Shown here piece by piece: positions 7,802-8,853 of a stretch of DNA of 8,853 nucleotides. The DNA comes from Bacteroidia bacterium. GTDB lineage: Bacteria > Bacteroidota > Bacteroidia > Cytophagales > Cyclobacteriaceae. The stretch spans positions 1 to 8,853 of the forward strand of contig JAAURZ010000068.1 of the NCBI GenBank assembly GCA_012031955.1. The letters run 5' to 3'. Position 1 is the stretch's first letter. Each line of letters starts with the position of its first letter. Made by a program: the position numbers and the translations under genes. Under the pieces are notes generated by a model. It was not told the DNA's origin. It ran no database searches and was given only the letters and a program-made list of their open reading frames with translations.

Positions 7802-7830
7802 AATATATAAAACCTTTAGTTATCGGTCAA
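7802..7830 (-). promoter_or_regulatory. Possible promoter of the LRR gene
   Basis: On the minus strand, TTG (7828-7830) is followed after 18 bp by TATATATT (7802-7809), a partial match to the Bacteroidota -33 TTG / -7 TAnnTTTG arrangement. It lies 20 bp upstream of the ATG at 7781. The -7 match is imperfect (6 of 8), so this is a weak candidate. Confidence 0.2.
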
Positions 7831-7872
7831 AATCAGGTCTTCGTAAGTGGCTGAATAAATGTCGGTAAGCGT

Positions 7873-7903
7873 TCTGTTTTTAGGGGCAAAAACACTATTT
7901 TTG
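7873..7903 (+). promoter_or_regulatory. Probable gyrB promoter (Bacteroidota -7 box)
   Basis: TATTTTTG at 7896-7903 matches the Bacteroidota sigma-ABfr -7 consensus TAnnTTTG exactly. The expected -33 region about 20 bp upstream holds only a weak TTG-like sequence (TTCTGTTTT, 7872-7880). The box ends 19 bp before the ATG at 7923, implying a very short leader of roughly a dozen bases. No Shine-Dalgarno sequence is seen in that leader, which is normal for this phylum. Confidence 0.5.
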
Positions 7904-7922
7904 ACGGTTGTAAATAGAAGAC

Positions 7923-8853
7923 ATGAGTCAAGTTAAGGACAAAGTTCCGGCTGATTATTCAGCCAGTAATATTCAGGTTTTGGAAGGTTTGGAGGCAGTG
8001 CGAAAGCGGCCTGCCATGTACATAGGCGATGTTGGCATAAAGGGTTTGCACCACCTTGTGTGGGAAGTAGTCGATAACTCGATAGACGAAGCGCTGGCAG
8101 GTTATTGCGACGAAATAACCGTGTCTGTACAGGAAGATAACTCCATCACTGTGGAAGACAACGGCAGGGGTATTCCTACCGACATGCACGAAAAGGAAAA
8201 GCGTTCGGCATTGGAGGTGGTAATGACCGTACTACACGCCGGCGGTAAGTTCGACAAGAACACCTACAAGGTTTCGGGCGGTCTTCACGGTGTCGGCGTT
8301 TCCTGCGTAAACGCACTGTCTGAAGTGCTTACGGCCACAGTGTACCGCGAGGGCAAGATATTTGAACAGGAGTACCACCGCGGCGTGCCGCAATATCCCG
8401 TGCGCGTGATAGGCGATTCGCCACTTCGCGGCACAACGGTGCACTTCAAACCCGATAGCGAAATTTTCCAGGTACTGGAGTACAACTTCGAAACCATATC
8501 GTCGCGCTTGCGCGAGCTGGCGTTCCTGAACCCCGGCATCCGCATCAACCTTAAAGACTATCGCGACAAAGACGAGGCCGGCGAGGCCCGGGGCGATTCG
8601 TTCTTCTCGGAAGGCGGTTTGCGTGAATTTGTAGGCTACATCGACTCAACACGCGAAAAACTTATCCCCGAACCGATTTACATCGAAAACGACAAGACCG
8701 AAATTCCGGTGCAGGTGGCGCTCAGCTACAACACATCATTCGCCGAAAATCTCGTGTCGTACGTCAACAACATCCAATACCCACGAAGGAGGAACGCGAC
8801 GTAGCAGGCTTCAGGCGCGCCCTGACTCGTACTTTGAAAGCTTACGCTGAAAA
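7923..8853 (+). CDS. gyrB: DNA gyrase subunit B, N-terminal part (3' end outside window; two frame breaks)
   Basis: The N-terminal ATPase region of the type II topoisomerase that introduces negative supercoils together with GyrA. GHKL ATPase motifs are clear: EVVDNSIDEA (residues 48-57; Glu48 is the probable catalytic base and Asn52 the Mg ligand), EDNGRGIP (78-85) and SGGLHGVGVSCVNALS (118-133). The opening block IQVLEGLEAVRKRPAMYIGD is typical of GyrB, which favours GyrB over ParE. The transducer domain follows from about residue 220. An extra C at 8774/8775 and an extra G at about 8798 break the frame; removing both restores NNINTHEGGTHVAGFRRAL and leaves the frame open to the window edge. 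About 309 of an expected roughly 650 residues are present. ATG 7923 is used, with an exact -7 promoter box just upstream. Confidence 0.95.

Overview
The window looks like ordinary chromosomal housekeeping sequence from a Bacteroidota bacterium, most likely a free-living Cytophagales-type lineage. The main support is the GyrB N-terminus, an M61-type peptidase with a C-terminal PDZ domain, secreted leucine-rich-repeat and NTF2-like proteins, weak or absent Shine-Dalgarno sites, and a TAnnTTTG-type -7 box upstream of gyrB. I find no tRNA, rRNA, CRISPR array, insertion sequence or phage gene.

Layout from left to right: (1) the C-terminal part of a beta-strand-rich, probably outer-membrane protein (<1-584, +); (2) a COG2509-type FAD-dependent oxidoreductase (616-2187, +); (3) a secreted M61 metallopeptidase with PDZ domain (2244-4152, -); (4) a small CoA-binding Rossmann protein (4240-4605, +); (5) a secreted NTF2/SnoaL-like protein (4609-5106, -); (6) a 335-bp intergenic region with several short inverted repeats; (7) a PPK2-family polyphosphate:nucleotide phosphotransferase (5442-6377, +); (8) a secreted leucine-rich-repeat protein (6378-7781, -); (9) the N-terminal half of gyrB (7923->8853, +).

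Apart from genes 1 and 2, which run in the same direction 31 bp apart, the genes alternate in strand. Three pairs are convergent with tiny gaps: 2/3 share a terminator hairpin, 4/5 are 3 bp apart with a hairpin across both stop codons, and 7/8 abut with stop codons forming TGATCA. Divergent pairs 3/4 and 8/9 share short promoter regions. Nothing suggests that these genes form one pathway.

The most important observation concerns sequence quality. Four of the eight protein genes with enough sequence to judge (the FAD enzyme, the peptidase, the LRR protein and gyrB) are broken by about nine small indels. Each can be repaired by changing 1-2 bases, which restores family motifs or repeat periodicity. 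Several lie in homopolymers and two lie within 25 bp of each other in the essential gene gyrB. The likeliest reading is uncorrected consensus error rather than gene decay, so I annotate these genes as full-length genes with frame errors. I see no convincing novel biological system.
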